From: Oscillospiraceae bacterium
GTDB taxonomy: Bacteria; Bacillota; Clostridia; Oscillospirales; Acutalibacteraceae
Assembly: GCA_022483045.1 (NCBI GenBank)
Contig: JAKVOA010000001.1
Coordinates: 1,530,501-1,594,500 of the forward strand
DNA length: 64,000 nt
Direction of reading: 5' to 3'
The first letter of the stretch is position 1; each line of letters begins with the position of its first letter. A program made the position numbers and the translations under genes. Of the stretch, positions 15,527-24,212 are shown in pieces. The notes under the pieces were generated by a model. It did not search any database, was not told where the DNA came from, and worked only from the letters and a program-made list of their open reading frames with translations.

Positions 15527-16924
15527 ATGAGAAAAAAGATTGCAGCCATTCTGTTTTCCCTGCTTCTCTGCATTGGCACAGTCGGCCTGCTTCCGGCAGC
15601 GGCAGCAGGCGGCTCCTCTGCAGGCACTGCCTCTTCCGGTAAAGTTGTAGAGCTGAAAGATTTAAACCTGAAACTGACAGTGCCGGCCGGCTTTTACAGC
15701 TTTACGCAGGACGTAACCCCCTCTGATGCAGATCTGAAAAAGGCGGGCATTACCAACTGGTACGAAACAAAAAGCAATATGCAGAAGCAAAGCACCTCCC
15801 TTTTAATCAGTGCCCCGGGCGGCGCGTATACAATTTTGATACACAAAAAAGATTCCAGTGATACACAAAAGTACTACAACATGAAAACCATGTCGAACAC
15901 CGATATCCAAAAGTTGATGGACAGCTTCAGCAAGCCGCAGTCCTCTGTCACCGGAAATGATACAGCCAAGGGTACCTGCAAGCGCTATACCAGCCCCTCT
16001 GGCATGCCGTTTATTTATGTACAGCTGCAGGGTACACAGAACAGCACCAGCATACAGGACGCTGCTTACTTTACCATTGTCAACGGCAGCAGCTATACAG
16101 TTGAAACGTACCAGGAAACGGATCCGCTCACCAGCGCACAGACCGCTACCCTGAAAACCGTTGCCGACAGTATACAGATTACCAAAACACTGCCAAAATC
16201 CAGCCAGTCAACCAACACCACGGCTCTTTCGATTCTCATTCTGCTGTCCCCTGTTCTGCTGATTCTTCTGATTGTGCTTGTCGTATACCTTGTCAGCCGT
16301 ATTCGCCGCAAACATGAGGCAAAGCGCAAGGCAGTACTGCTGCAGCGCATTACTGAGTACCGCGAAAAGCAGGACAAGCTGCAGGAGGAGGCCCGTATCC
16401 AGGGCATTCCGCCGGCAGAGCCGGAAGTACTGGTAGAAAATACGACTAAATGCGTAAAAAAAGCGCTGAAGCGTTTTAGCTGGGTTGACCTGCTGCTGAA
16501 TCGAAAGAGCACTTGGGTTACCCTGTTTATCACCGCGGTGCTGTGCATTTTTATCGCTATTTTCGATTCTTCTGTGCCGGTGCGCGTGATTGCCATTGTT
16601 GCCGCGGTGCTGTGCGTTGTCTATGTACTGCGCATCCCGCACAAAGTATTTGTAACAGAAGATGGCTCTTACCGCAAAATGAAAACCCGCCAGGTACACT
16701 ATCAGTTCCGGGAAGAGGATTTTCACGTGACGGGCGTCTCCTCCGGAATTTACCCTTATGTGCAGATTGCCCGCGTCTGCGAAACCGACCGCTATTTTTA
16801 CCTTTACCTTGGTGCAAACCATGTGTATCTGGTAAATAAGCATGACTTTACAAAGGGAACTACAGAAGATCTGCAGGCAATTTTGGTAAAGCAGTGCCCG
16901 GGGTATAAGCCTCGCAAAAAATAA
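15527..16924 (+). CDS. Membrane protein: secreted N-terminal domain fused to YcxB-like C-terminus
   Basis: The start is ATG 15527 (465 residues) with AAGGAG 10 bp upstream. Residues 1-27 form a signal peptide (MRKKIAAILFSLLL...AAAAGG). Residues 30-230 form an exported domain with KLTVPAGFYSFTQDVTPSDA, resembling lipoprotein-like domains that start from a predicted-toxicity or stress module; I do not recognise it precisely. TM1 is at 232-256, followed by a charged coiled coil at 262-295 and a TM hairpin at about 330-369. The tail at 375-460 (HYQFREEDFHVTGVSSG, YFYLYLGANHVYLVNKHDF) looks like the YcxB-like cytosolic domain. Function unknown; it may be an envelope sensor. Confidence 0.72.
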   Translation: MRKKIAAILFSLLLCIGTVGLLPAAAAGGSSAGTASSGKVVELKDLNLKLTVPAGFYSFTQDVTPSDADLKKAGITNWYETKSNMQKQSTSLLISAPGGAYTILIHKKDSSDTQKYYNMKTMSNTDIQKLMDSFSKPQSSVTGNDTAKGTCKRYTSPSGMPFIYVQLQGTQNSTSIQDAAYFTIVNGSSYTVETYQETDPLTSAQTATLKTVADSIQITKTLPKSSQSTNTTALSILILLSPVLLILLIVLVVYLVSRIRRKHEAKRKAVLLQRITEYREKQDKLQEEARIQGIPPAEPEVLVENTTKCVKKALKRFSWVDLLLNRKSTWVTLFITAVLCIFIAIFDSSVPVRVIAIVAAVLCVVYVLRIPHKVFVTEDGSYRKMKTRQVHYQFREEDFHVTGVSSGIYPYVQIARVCETDRYFYLYLGANHVYLVNKHDFTKGTTEDLQAILVKQCPGYKPRKK

Positions 16925-16937
16925 TCCGCACAGATGA

Positions 16938-16971
16938 AAGGCCTTTCCCCAGCGGGAAAGGCCTTTTGTTT
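16938..16971 (+). terminator. Rho-independent terminator after the YcxB-like fusion gene
   Basis: AAGGCCTTTCCC pairs perfectly with GGGAAAGGCCTT, followed by TTGTTT. Confidence 0.9.
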
Positions 16972-17020
16972 CTGCTCTGGCGCCAAAGACAGTGGTGGTA
17001 GGAAAAGAGGTGTTGTTTAT

Positions 17021-17203
17021 TTGACCGAATCGGAACTCTATAAAGCGCTTGGAAAATCAACGAAAGACAAAACGAAGTGGGAGACTTCGATTGATTCTGT
17101 CGGCTCGCTGCTTTCTGCCCCTTCTGTAAAAATTAAAGCAAAGGTCCTTTGGCTGACCGGCGAAATGGGTCTGGCGTACCCACAGAATATTTCTGTATAT
17201 TAA
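17021..17203 (+). CDS. Small protein of unknown function, possible HEAT-repeat remnant
   Basis: I place the start at TTG 17021, 10 bp after GAGG, giving 60 residues beginning LTESELYKALGKSTKDKTKW. The second half (SLLSAPSVKIKAKVLWLTGE) reads like one HEAT-type helical repeat in an N-terminal fragment of a longer protein. An upstream in-frame ATG at 16934 lies inside the terminator hairpin and is unlikely. The gene sits between two strong terminators and has no promoter I could see. It may be a short independent gene or a truncated relic. Function unknown. Confidence 0.5.
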   Translation: MTESELYKALGKSTKDKTKWETSIDSVGSLLSAPSVKIKAKVLWLTGEMGLAYPQNISVY

Positions 17204-17262
17204 AGGTACATGCGGCCGCAGCAGTGAAAGCAGCTGAAAAGGCTCTTTCTCTTCTGTAAAAC

Positions 17263-17296
17263 AAAAGGCGGGCAGGTTTTCCCTGCCCGCCTTTTC
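17263..17296. terminator. Bidirectional terminator before the NCS2 permease gene
   Basis: AAAGGCGGGCAGG pairs with CCTGCCCGCCTTT, with A/T tracts on both sides. It serves the small plus-strand gene and is about 120 bp beyond the stop of the minus-strand permease gene. Confidence 0.85.
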
Positions 17297-17416
17297 TGCG
17301 AAACATAAAGCTTCTGTCCGCAATATTCTTCTGAGAAGCTTTCTAAACAAAAAGCGGCAGCTGCCACAAATAACAGTTGCTGCTTTTATCATAAACTCTC
17401 TCTTAGGCAAAATCCA

Positions 17417-18907
17417 TTAAAGGACTGCCAGTACAATAAAGTTCAGAATGAACAAGATTGCGGAAACCAGCAGAATCGGATGGATTTCTTTGAACTTTCC
17501 TTTTACAATCTTGACAATGCAGTAGAAGATAAAGCCTGCCGCAATGCCGTAGGAAATGCTGTAAGCCAGTGCCATAAAGATACCTGCGCCGAATGCAGGA
17601 ATGGCTTCTTCCAGGTCAGGCCAGTTGACTTCTTTAAAGGAGCTCATCATCATAACGCCGACGATAATCAGAGCCGGTGCCGTTGCTGCGGCCGGAATGC
17701 AGCCTGCAACCGGAGCCAGGATCGTGCAGAGCAGGAACATAATCGCGGTGGTCAGGCTGGTCAAGCCGGTGCGGCCGCCTGCGCCGATACCGGAAGCGCT
17801 CTCTACAAACGTGGTGGTGTTGGAAGTACCGAAAATAGCACCAATCGAAGTTGCAATGGAGTCCGCAAACAGAGCACGGTCCATTTTGGAGTTAAAACCC
17901 TTTCCGTTTTCCAGCGCTGCTTCGTCTTCTTCGCTGAAGATGCCGGTACGGCGGCCGGTGCCGATGAAGGTGCCGATTGTATCAAACGTATCGGAAAGGC
18001 TGAATGCAAAGATCGTCATAATCACCAGCAAAAACTTGCTTGGGTCATTGAAAAGCGATCCCATTCCCTGCTGGCTGAAAGCTGCGCCAAAGGTTGTACC
18101 CAGCTTGGAAAATGATGTGCCCAAAGAGCTAATGGTGATGGAAGCGCCCGAAAAGTCGGTGACACCAAACGGAATGCCGATAACTGTTGTCGCAACAATG
18201 CCAATCAAGATAGCGCCCTTGACATTGAGCATCAGCAAAACAACAATCAAAATAATGCCAAACAGCGCAACCAAAACCGAGGGCTGGTTAAAGGTGGCAA
18301 TGGACGGAACCACGCCGCCGTTGGAAGCGACTGAGGTAATGCCGCTGTAGGTTGCCGCGGCGCTGTAAGCTTTTCCGTTAATCGAAGTCATAGAAGAAGA
18401 ATCTGTCGAAAACTGAATCAGATTCGCGTTTTTCAGGCCGATATAGGCGACAAAAATGCCAATGCCGCCGCTGATAGCATTCTGTATGCTTCTGGGTATG
18501 GATTTGATAATCATCTTGCGAAATTTTGTAACGGTAATGGTGATGTTGATTAAGCCGCAGATAAACACCATTGCCAGCGCCTGCTGCCAGGTGAAGTGCA
18601 GGGACATGCAGACCGTGTAGGTAAAAAAGGCATTTAAGCCCATGCCCGGTGCCTGCGCATACGGCACATTTGCAAACAGTGCCATAACCAGGGTGCCAAT
18701 TGCCGCCGCAATAATTGTGGCAAGAAACACTGCCTGGCTGTCCATACCGGTTTTACTAAGCACCTGCGGGTTGACAAACAAAATGTACGACATGGTAAAG
18801 AATGTTGTCAAGCCAGCCATGATTTCCGTATGGACGTTTGTACCATTCCCTTTCAGGTCAAAGAAATCTCCCTTGGGATGGTACGGCTTTTTCTTGGTTT
18901 CCTCCAT
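17417..18907 (-). CDS. NCS2-family purine permease (AzgA/PbuG type)
   Basis: The protein takes up adenine, guanine or hypoxanthine by proton symport. The start is ATG 18907 (496 residues) because GGAGGTAGAAAG lies just upstream. Family features are GLTTFFTMSYILFVNPQVLS near the N-terminus, APGMGLNAFFTYTV, FAFSLSDTFDTIGTFIGTGR and SNTTTFVESASGIGAGGRTG, which form the substrate site of the 14-helix fold. It is monocistronic. The leader carries a hairpin rather than the conserved purine-riboswitch core, so control is probably by another route. Exact base specificity cannot be read. Confidence 0.93.
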   Translation of the reverse strand: MEETKKKPYHPKGDFFDLKGNGTNVHTEIMAGLTTFFTMSYILFVNPQVLSKTGMDSQAVFLATIIAAAIGTLVMALFANVPYAQAPGMGLNAFFTYTVCMSLHFTWQQALAMVFICGLINITITVTKFRKMIIKSIPRSIQNAISGGIGIFVAYIGLKNANLIQFSTDSSSMTSINGKAYSAAATYSGITSVASNGGVVPSIATFNQPSVLVALFGIILIVVLLMLNVKGAILIGIVATTVIGIPFGVTDFSGASITISSLGTSFSKLGTTFGAAFSQQGMGSLFNDPSKFLLVIMTIFAFSLSDTFDTIGTFIGTGRRTGIFSEEDEAALENGKGFNSKMDRALFADSIATSIGAIFGTSNTTTFVESASGIGAGGRTGLTSLTTAIMFLLCTILAPVAGCIPAAATAPALIIVGVMMMSSFKEVNWPDLEEAIPAFGAGIFMALAYSISYGIAAGFIFYCIVKIVKGKFKEIHPILLVSAILFILNFIVLAVL

Positions 18908-18923
18908 CTTTCTACCTCCATAA

Positions 18924-18954
18924 CAAAAATTACCCGACAAACATGCTGCCGGGT
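18924..18954 (-). promoter_or_regulatory. Leader hairpin, attenuator-like, before the purine permease
   Basis: On the minus strand ACCCGGCA (18947-18954) pairs with TGTCGGGT (18932-18939, one G-U) and is followed by AATTTTTG. It sits between the promoter and the ribosome binding site, so it could terminate transcription conditionally. Confidence 0.5.
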
Positions 18955-18975
18955 GTGATTCTGTTCTAAGAAAAC

Positions 18976-19004
18976 AGTATATCTGAAAAAAGGGCAGAAA
19001 GCAA
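18976..19004 (-). promoter_or_regulatory. Sigma-A promoter of the purine permease
   Basis: Minus strand TTGCTT (18999-19004), 17 bp, TATACT (18976-18981). Confidence 0.65.
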
Positions 19005-19090
19005 GATGCTATTTACACAAAATTATAATTTTTGAAACAGATTATTCATATTATTTCCATTTTACTGTGCAATCTACCCTGATCTGTCTG

Positions 19091-19118
19091 GCAAAATGCG
19101 CATTTTCAGCAAATGCGC
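19091..19118 (-). terminator. Probable terminator of the ech-hyp operon
   Basis: On the minus strand GCGCATTT pairs with AAAATGCGC, followed by ATTTTG. The hypE stop codon lies in the loop. The U-tract is short, so confidence is moderate. Confidence 0.5.
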
Positions 19119-20089
19119 GGCAGACCCTCTCCGCGCAGCGGCGACAGCACCCGCCGCCCGCCGATGGCTGTCTGCAGCGTGACGCCGCTGCCGGCACAGA
19201 CCGTGCCGATGACTGCGGCGTTTTCCCCATAAGGTACCGCTTTTACAGTTGCCAGTGCGTGTGCAGTATCTGCCTGCGGCACCGCAATCAGAAGTTTGCC
19301 CTCATTTCCCATCGTCAGTGGGTCAAGCCCCAAAATACCGCACAGGGCGTGCACACCCTCGGAAACAGGCAGTGCGCTTTCCTCTATTGCGAGTGCACAA
19401 CCAGAGGCTTTCGCCAATTCACAGGCGACCGTTGCCAGCCCGCCGCGGGTAATGTCGCGCATTGTGTGCACAGAGACGCCTGCAGAAAAGAGTGCTTCTG
19501 TCATAGCATTCAGCGGCGCGCAGTCACTTTTTAAGCTTGTCTGCAGGCCCATGCGCGACGACAGAATCACCGCGTGGTGCTCGCCCAGTGTACCGGAAAG
19601 GATCAGCTGGTCACCGGGGCACAGGTTGGCCGCCGAAACACAGCGGCCCTGCGGGCGAATCCCTGCTCCGGCAGTATTGATGTACATACCGCCGTTTCCC
19701 TCTATTACTTTGGTATCGCCCGCAACAATAGAAACGCCGGCCTCTTTTGCGGTTGCCGCCATAGAGGCAACCATGCGCTCCAGTGTATCAGTCTCGAGGC
19801 CCTCCTCCAAAATAAAGCCGGCTGTCAAATATTTTGGCACAGCCCCCATGCAGGAAAGGTCATTTACCGTACCACAAACCGCCAGCCGCCCGATGTTCCC
19901 GCCTGAAAACTCCAGTGGCTGCACCACAAAGCTGTCTGTCGTCAACACCAATTCACCCGCCGGGCGGGGCAGCACCGCGCCGTCTTCCATTTTATCAAGC
20001 ACCGCATTGTGAAAATGGCGTGCAAAAATGCTGTCAATCAAGCCTGCAGTATCTGCCCCGCCCGCTCCATGGCGCAGTTCAATTTTCAT
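19106..20089 (-). CDS. hypE: Hydrogenase maturation protein HypE
   Basis: HypE dehydrates a carbamoyl group on its own C-terminal cysteine to the thiocyanate that supplies CN ligands for the [NiFe] centre. The start is ATG 20089 (MKIELRHGAGG, 327 residues) with AGAGGAG upstream. It belongs to the PurM/ThiL ATP-binding fold: DSFVVQPLEFSGGNIGRLAV (about 54-73), then NDLSCMGA and GDTKVIEG. The essential C-terminus PRIC is intact, with Cys as the last residue before the stop. It overlaps hypD by 4 bp and is the last gene of the 12-gene ech-hyp operon. Confidence 0.96.
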   Translation of the reverse strand: MKIELRHGAGGADTAGLIDSIFARHFHNAVLDKMEDGAVLPRPAGELVLTTDSFVVQPLEFSGGNIGRLAVCGTVNDLSCMGAVPKYLTAGFILEEGLETDTLERMVASMAATAKEAGVSIVAGDTKVIEGNGGMYINTAGAGIRPQGRCVSAANLCPGDQLILSGTLGEHHAVILSSRMGLQTSLKSDCAPLNAMTEALFSAGVSVHTMRDITRGGLATVACELAKASGCALAIEESALPVSEGVHALCGILGLDPLTMGNEGKLLIAVPQADTAHALATVKAVPYGENAAVIGTVCAGSGVTLQTAIGGRRVLSPLRGEGLPRIC

Positions 20090-21132
20090 AAAGAATCTCC
20101 TCTTTCCAGGTAAGTAATGCGGCAGCTGCCCTCGGACGACACCATACAGGCGCCGACCGGGTGCTCTGGCAGACAAGCCTTGCCAAAAAGCGGACACTGC
20201 TGCGGGGTAAGCGCACCGGTCAGCACTTTTCCACAGCAGCAGCCCTCTGGTGCACGGTCATCATAAAGTGCCCCGCTGCCGGCATCCAGTGCAGCATACT
20301 TTCCGCGCAGATATAAACCAGATCCCGCCAGTACACCGAGCCCCCGCCAGCACGCAGGTCCAGTCTCAAACACCCGCGCAACGACGGCTTTTGCCTTTGA
20401 GTTGCCGTCCCGGCGTACATAGGCAGGGTATTCATTCCAGACACCGCTGTGCCGTTCTCCCGCTTCCCGCAGCAGCCGGCACAGCGCCCGCAAAAGCAGC
20501 TCTGGCGTAAAGCCGCCTACGACCATTGGCTTTTTCCACTTGTCTGCCAAAGGGCGAAAGGACTCGCTGCCTGACACCACCGCGACATGTCCGGGACACA
20601 AGAAGCCATCAATATCGCCTGTTTCACACAAAGCGTCCATAGCAAGGGGCATGGTTTTTAAAGCCGTCAGCAAGCGGACATTCTGTATGCCCTGCTGTAA
20701 AATAGTCTCTGCCAGCACCGCCCATACCGGCGCAGTGGTTTCAAAACCAACGGCAGCCAAAACAAAGCAAGTCTTTGGTTCTTTGGCCGCTATTTTCAGC
20801 GCCTGCTCCGGCGCATAAAAAAAGCCAACCCGCCCGCCGCGTGCCCGCGCGCCGGCCAGAGAAAGCTTGCTGCCCGGCACCGCCAGCATATCCCCAAAGG
20901 AAAGCACACAGACCCCCGGCGTCAGAGAAAGCTCTGTCAGACGGTCAATATAGGCTGTAGGCGTGACGCACACCGGGCACCCAGGACCGGAAAGCATAGC
21001 CACCTGTGCAGGCAGCATTCCCCTCAGCCCTGAGCGGTAAAGAACAGAGGTATGCGTTCCACAGACCTCCATCAGGCGCAGCGGCCTGCCCCGGTAATGG
21101 GTCAGATACGCTGCCATTTGCTCATTTTTCAT
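20086..21132 (-). CDS. hypD: Hydrogenase maturation protein HypD
   Basis: HypD is the iron-sulfur scaffold on which the Fe(CN)2CO unit is assembled with HypC. The start is ATG 21132 (MKNEQMAAYL, 348 residues), which overlaps the hypC end by 11 bp. Signature stretches are MEVCGTHTSVLYRSGL (about residues 21-36), LSGPGCPVCVTP (about 50-61), and the C-terminal cysteines in CCCGKVLTGALTPQQCPLFG and CLPEHPVGACMVSSEG that bind the 4Fe-4S cluster. The order hypC-hypD-hypE with overlaps is the standard one. Confidence 0.96.
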   Translation of the reverse strand: MKNEQMAAYLTHYRGRPLRLMEVCGTHTSVLYRSGLRGMLPAQVAMLSGPGCPVCVTPTAYIDRLTELSLTPGVCVLSFGDMLAVPGSKLSLAGARARGGRVGFFYAPEQALKIAAKEPKTCFVLAAVGFETTAPVWAVLAETILQQGIQNVRLLTALKTMPLAMDALCETGDIDGFLCPGHVAVVSGSESFRPLADKWKKPMVVGGFTPELLLRALCRLLREAGERHSGVWNEYPAYVRRDGNSKAKAVVARVFETGPACWRGLGVLAGSGLYLRGKYAALDAGSGALYDDRAPEGCCCGKVLTGALTPQQCPLFGKACLPEHPVGACMVSSEGSCRITYLERGDSL

Positions 21133-21346
21133 CTGCTGCCTCGCGTACCTCTGCAAAAAGGTCCGTCAAAGACTCGGCTTCCTCTTTGCCCATGGTTTGC
21201 AGCGCCATGCCCGCATGCACCAGCACATATTCACCGACTTTAACATCGACCAAAGAGACATTGACATCTGTCAGCGAACCGGAAAAGTCTACCTTTGCGC
21301 GGCCGCCGTCTATTGAAAGCACCCTGCCCGGAAAAGCAACGCACAT
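21122..21346 (-). CDS. hypC: Hydrogenase maturation chaperone HypC
   Basis: HypC carries the iron with its ligands from HypD to the large-subunit precursor. The 74-residue protein begins MCVAFPGRVLSIDGGRAKVD. Cys2, the iron-binding residue after removal of the initiator Met, is present. VKVGEYVLVHAGMALQTMGK is the conserved C-terminal half. It lies 6 bp downstream of hypF and overlaps hypD by 11 bp. In an Ech system it would act on EchE. Confidence 0.95.
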   Translation of the reverse strand: MCVAFPGRVLSIDGGRAKVDFSGSLTDVNVSLVDVKVGEYVLVHAGMALQTMGKEEAESLTDLFAEVREAADEK

Positions 21347-21352
21347 GTTCTG

Positions 21353-23563
21353 TCATCCTTTCAGTAATCCATAATAAGCCTGACCCAGACTGATGCCGCC
21401 GTCGCCCGGCGGCACCTGCCGATTTACATAGACGGCAAAGCCACGCTTTGCCAGGACTTCTTCACAGCCCTCCAGCAGAATGCGGTTGGCAAAGACGCCG
21501 CCTGTCAAAGCAATTTGTTTCACGCCGCACTGCTGCGCCATGCGCACGGTCATGCGGACAACCGCCTGATGAAATCCCAATGCGGCAGCCCCCGCATTTT
21601 CCTTTTCCGCCAAAAGCACCGGGAAGAGCGGCGCCGGATCAAAGATTCCGTTTTGCTCGGCAAAGTCCATGGGTACCGGCGTTTCCCCGCGCGCGGAGGC
21701 TGCCGCGGCGGCATTTTCACAGGTCATTGCGCAGCGCCCCTGATGCGTATTTTCCTGACACAGGCCAAGCACAGCCGCAGCTGCATCGAAAAGCCGCCCC
21801 ATACTGGAATTGTGTATAACGTTGATGTTTGCACGCAGTGCAGCACAAACCACCGGGAAGCGGCTGTCACCGCTGGTAAGGCCCGCGTGTGCCAAGTGGC
21901 ATATAGCCGATTTCCACCCCTGCCGCATAGAGCCATCGCCGCCAAGCATCGGGATTTCAGCCAAATGGCCGACCCGCGTGCATTCTAGGCCTTTGCACAG
22001 TAAAAATTCGCCACCCCAAACTGCGCCGTTTGTCCCATAGCCGGTGCCGTCAAAACAAACTGCCAGCACCTCGCCGGAAAGGTGGTTTTCTACCATGACC
22101 GACAGCGCATGCGCGTGGTGATGCTGCACCTGCAAAACCGGCAGCCCATATGTTTTGGCAAGTGCTGTTGTAAAATAGAGCGGGTGCAGGTCACACACAA
22201 CTTTCTGCGGACGAATTTGCAGCAAACCGGAAAGGTCCTTGACTGTATCCCGAAAAAGCTGCTGCGAAGAAAGCTCTGATAAATCCCCCGGTACAGCAAC
22301 TGGGCAGAGCCGCCCACTGCCAGCAAAGCACATGGCTGGCTCCATCTGTGCACCCAGCGCCAGCACGTCGCCCAAAGGAGCGTCTGTCACGACCGGTTCC
22401 GGCATGTACCCGCGGGTGCGGCGCAGCAGCTGCGGGCTTCCACCGATGATACGGGTAACCGCATCATCAGCAGGACGCAGAATCTGCCGCTGGTTGTAAA
22501 ATACGCCTGCGATTTTCGTATGTTCCTGATAATACGCAGATAAATCGCTGTCGCGGTATAGAATGGGCTCCCCAGAACGATTGCAGCTGGTCACAATCAG
22601 CGGCAGTTTTTCCGCCAAGAGCGCATACAGTCCCACTGCAGGTAAAAAAATGCCGAGGCTTCCACTGGGGTCAGCTGTCTCTCTGCAGACAGCTTTTTCC
22701 CAGCCGGGCGCACGCCGCAGCAGCACAATCGGCCGTGCGGCAGACTCCAGCAGAGCGCGCTCTTGCGAGCTGATTCTGCAGATAGACGCGGCTTCGGAAA
22801 AGGACGCTGCCAGCACTGCAAAAGGCTTTGTCGGGCGGTTCTTTAATGTGCGCAACGCCGTTACAGCAGCCGTGCTGTCTGCACGACACACTAAATTATA
22901 GCCGCCCACGGCCTTGACCGCAATGATTTTTCCTTCCTGCAGCAGGGCGCGTGCCTGCTGCAGCGCCTCTTCTTTTTCAAAGCGCCGCTCGCTCCCCCGC
23001 ACTGTACCCAGCAGCTGCGGGCCGCAGCTATGACAGGAAAGGGTCTCGCCATGACAGCGGCGGTCCTGCACATCGGCGTACTGCTTTTTACACAGGGAAC
23101 ACATAGGAAAAACATCCATAGCCGTGCGTTCCCGGTCATAGGGCAGCGACCGAATAATCGTGTAGCGCGGCCCGCACTGTGCGCAGGAAATAAACGGATA
23201 CCGCCGGCGCGCGTTGCCGCGCTCCCACAGCTCTTTGAGGCATGCAGGACAAATACCGATATCGGCGGGCAAAAAGCTCACCTCAGATTTGTGGTAGCTC
23301 TCTGCCGCTGTAAAAGCGGAAAACCGCCGGGGAACGCTTTCACCGGCGGTAATATGGTCAATACGAATGGGCGGCGGGCACTGACGCAACGCTTCAAGGA
23401 ACTGCCCTAGCTGAGAAGCGTCGGCATTGCACAGAATTTCTGCTTCTCCGCCGGCATTGCAAACCTCGCCCGAAAGCCCGAGCTGGTGCGCAATGCGGCA
23501 GACTGCCGGCCTGAAACCGACCCCCTGCACACGTCCTGTCACCCGCAGGCAGTAGGTCGTCAT
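21353..23563 (-). CDS. hypF: Carbamoyltransferase HypF
   Basis: HypF makes thiocarbamate on HypE from carbamoyl phosphate and ATP. The 736-residue protein has the full domain chain. The N-terminal acylphosphatase contains VTGRVQGVGFRPAVCRIA (about residues 8-25). Zinc-finger-like motifs follow: CPACLKELWE, CAQCGPRYT, CSLCKKQY and CHSCGP (about 107-185). Next comes a YrdC-like domain (AVKAVGGYNLVCRAD) and a Kae1-like C-terminal domain with VQHHHAHALSVM and TGGVFANRILLEG. The start at 23563 overlaps hypB by 4 bp. Confidence 0.97.
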   Translation of the reverse strand: MTTYCLRVTGRVQGVGFRPAVCRIAHQLGLSGEVCNAGGEAEILCNADASQLGQFLEALRQCPPPIRIDHITAGESVPRRFSAFTAAESYHKSEVSFLPADIGICPACLKELWERGNARRRYPFISCAQCGPRYTIIRSLPYDRERTAMDVFPMCSLCKKQYADVQDRRCHGETLSCHSCGPQLLGTVRGSERRFEKEEALQQARALLQEGKIIAVKAVGGYNLVCRADSTAAVTALRTLKNRPTKPFAVLAASFSEAASICRISSQERALLESAARPIVLLRRAPGWEKAVCRETADPSGSLGIFLPAVGLYALLAEKLPLIVTSCNRSGEPILYRDSDLSAYYQEHTKIAGVFYNQRQILRPADDAVTRIIGGSPQLLRRTRGYMPEPVVTDAPLGDVLALGAQMEPAMCFAGSGRLCPVAVPGDLSELSSQQLFRDTVKDLSGLLQIRPQKVVCDLHPLYFTTALAKTYGLPVLQVQHHHAHALSVMVENHLSGEVLAVCFDGTGYGTNGAVWGGEFLLCKGLECTRVGHLAEIPMLGGDGSMRQGWKSAICHLAHAGLTSGDSRFPVVCAALRANINVIHNSSMGRLFDAAAAVLGLCQENTHQGRCAMTCENAAAAASARGETPVPMDFAEQNGIFDPAPLFPVLLAEKENAGAAALGFHQAVVRMTVRMAQQCGVKQIALTGGVFANRILLEGCEEVLAKRGFAVYVNRQVPPGDGGISLGQAYYGLLKG

Positions 23564-24210
23564 TTGCCGGACCTTTCTTTAAGCCACTTGGCCGCCTCGT
23601 CATACCCCTCGCCGGTCTTGCCACAGACTTTAAATACAGGAACATTGGGGTTTAAATGCCGCACGCCTTTCATAAAGAATTCTTCATCAAAGTCGAGATA
23701 TGGCAGCAGGTCTGTTTTGCTCAGCAAAATGACATTGGCCTTTTCAAAAGCCAGCGGATATTTATACGGCTTGTCACTGCCGTCTGCTGTAGAAACCTGC
23801 AGCAGCTTAATATCCTCGCCGATTGAAAACTCAGCCGGGCACACTAAGTTGCCTACATTTTCGACAAACAGGATTCCCTGCTCGTCAAAGGTCATGGCAT
23901 GCACAGCATTGTGCAGCAGCGGTGCATCCAGGTGGCAGGCGCCAAAAGTATTGATCTGGCTTGCGTTGATGCCCTCTTTGCGCAGACGCTCTGTGTCGAT
24001 ATCCGATTCAATATCGCCCTCTACAACATAGCACCTGACCCCCAAGCGCTTAATCAGCTGCTCCAGAGTTGTGGTCTTGCCGGCGCCGGGCGCGCCCATT
24101 ACATTGACCGTATAGATACCTTTTTCAGAAAGGTATCCGTTTACATGGTCGGCGATATGATCATTTTCGGCATAAATATCTGTCATAACGTCTTTTTTAA
24201 CCATATGCAT
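23560..24210 (-). CDS. hypB: Hydrogenase nickel incorporation GTPase HypB
   Basis: HypB is a GTPase that, with HypA, inserts nickel into the [NiFe] large subunit. The 216-residue protein has the P-loop GAPGAGKTT (about residues 39-47), the metal-binding GACHLDAP motif, ENVGNLVCPAEF (switch region) and LSKTDLLPY (base specificity). It lacks the N-terminal histidine stretch that stores nickel in some species. The start at 24210 (MHMVKKDV) has GGAGGT 9 bp upstream inside the end of hypA; a second ATG two codons later is possible. Confidence 0.96.
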   Translation of the reverse strand: MHMVKKDVMTDIYAENDHIADHVNGYLSEKGIYTVNVMGAPGAGKTTTLEQLIKRLGVRCYVVEGDIESDIDTERLRKEGINASQINTFGACHLDAPLLHNAVHAMTFDEQGILFVENVGNLVCPAEFSIGEDIKLLQVSTADGSDKPYKYPLAFEKANVILLSKTDLLPYLDFDEEFFMKGVRHLNPNVPVFKVCGKTGEGYDEAAKWLKERSGK

Positions 24211-24212
24211 TC

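Noticed and set aside
18908..19100. Possible purine riboswitch before the NCS2 permease
   Set aside because: The conserved junction and loop sequences of the purine aptamer are not visible; only a short attenuator-like hairpin is seen.
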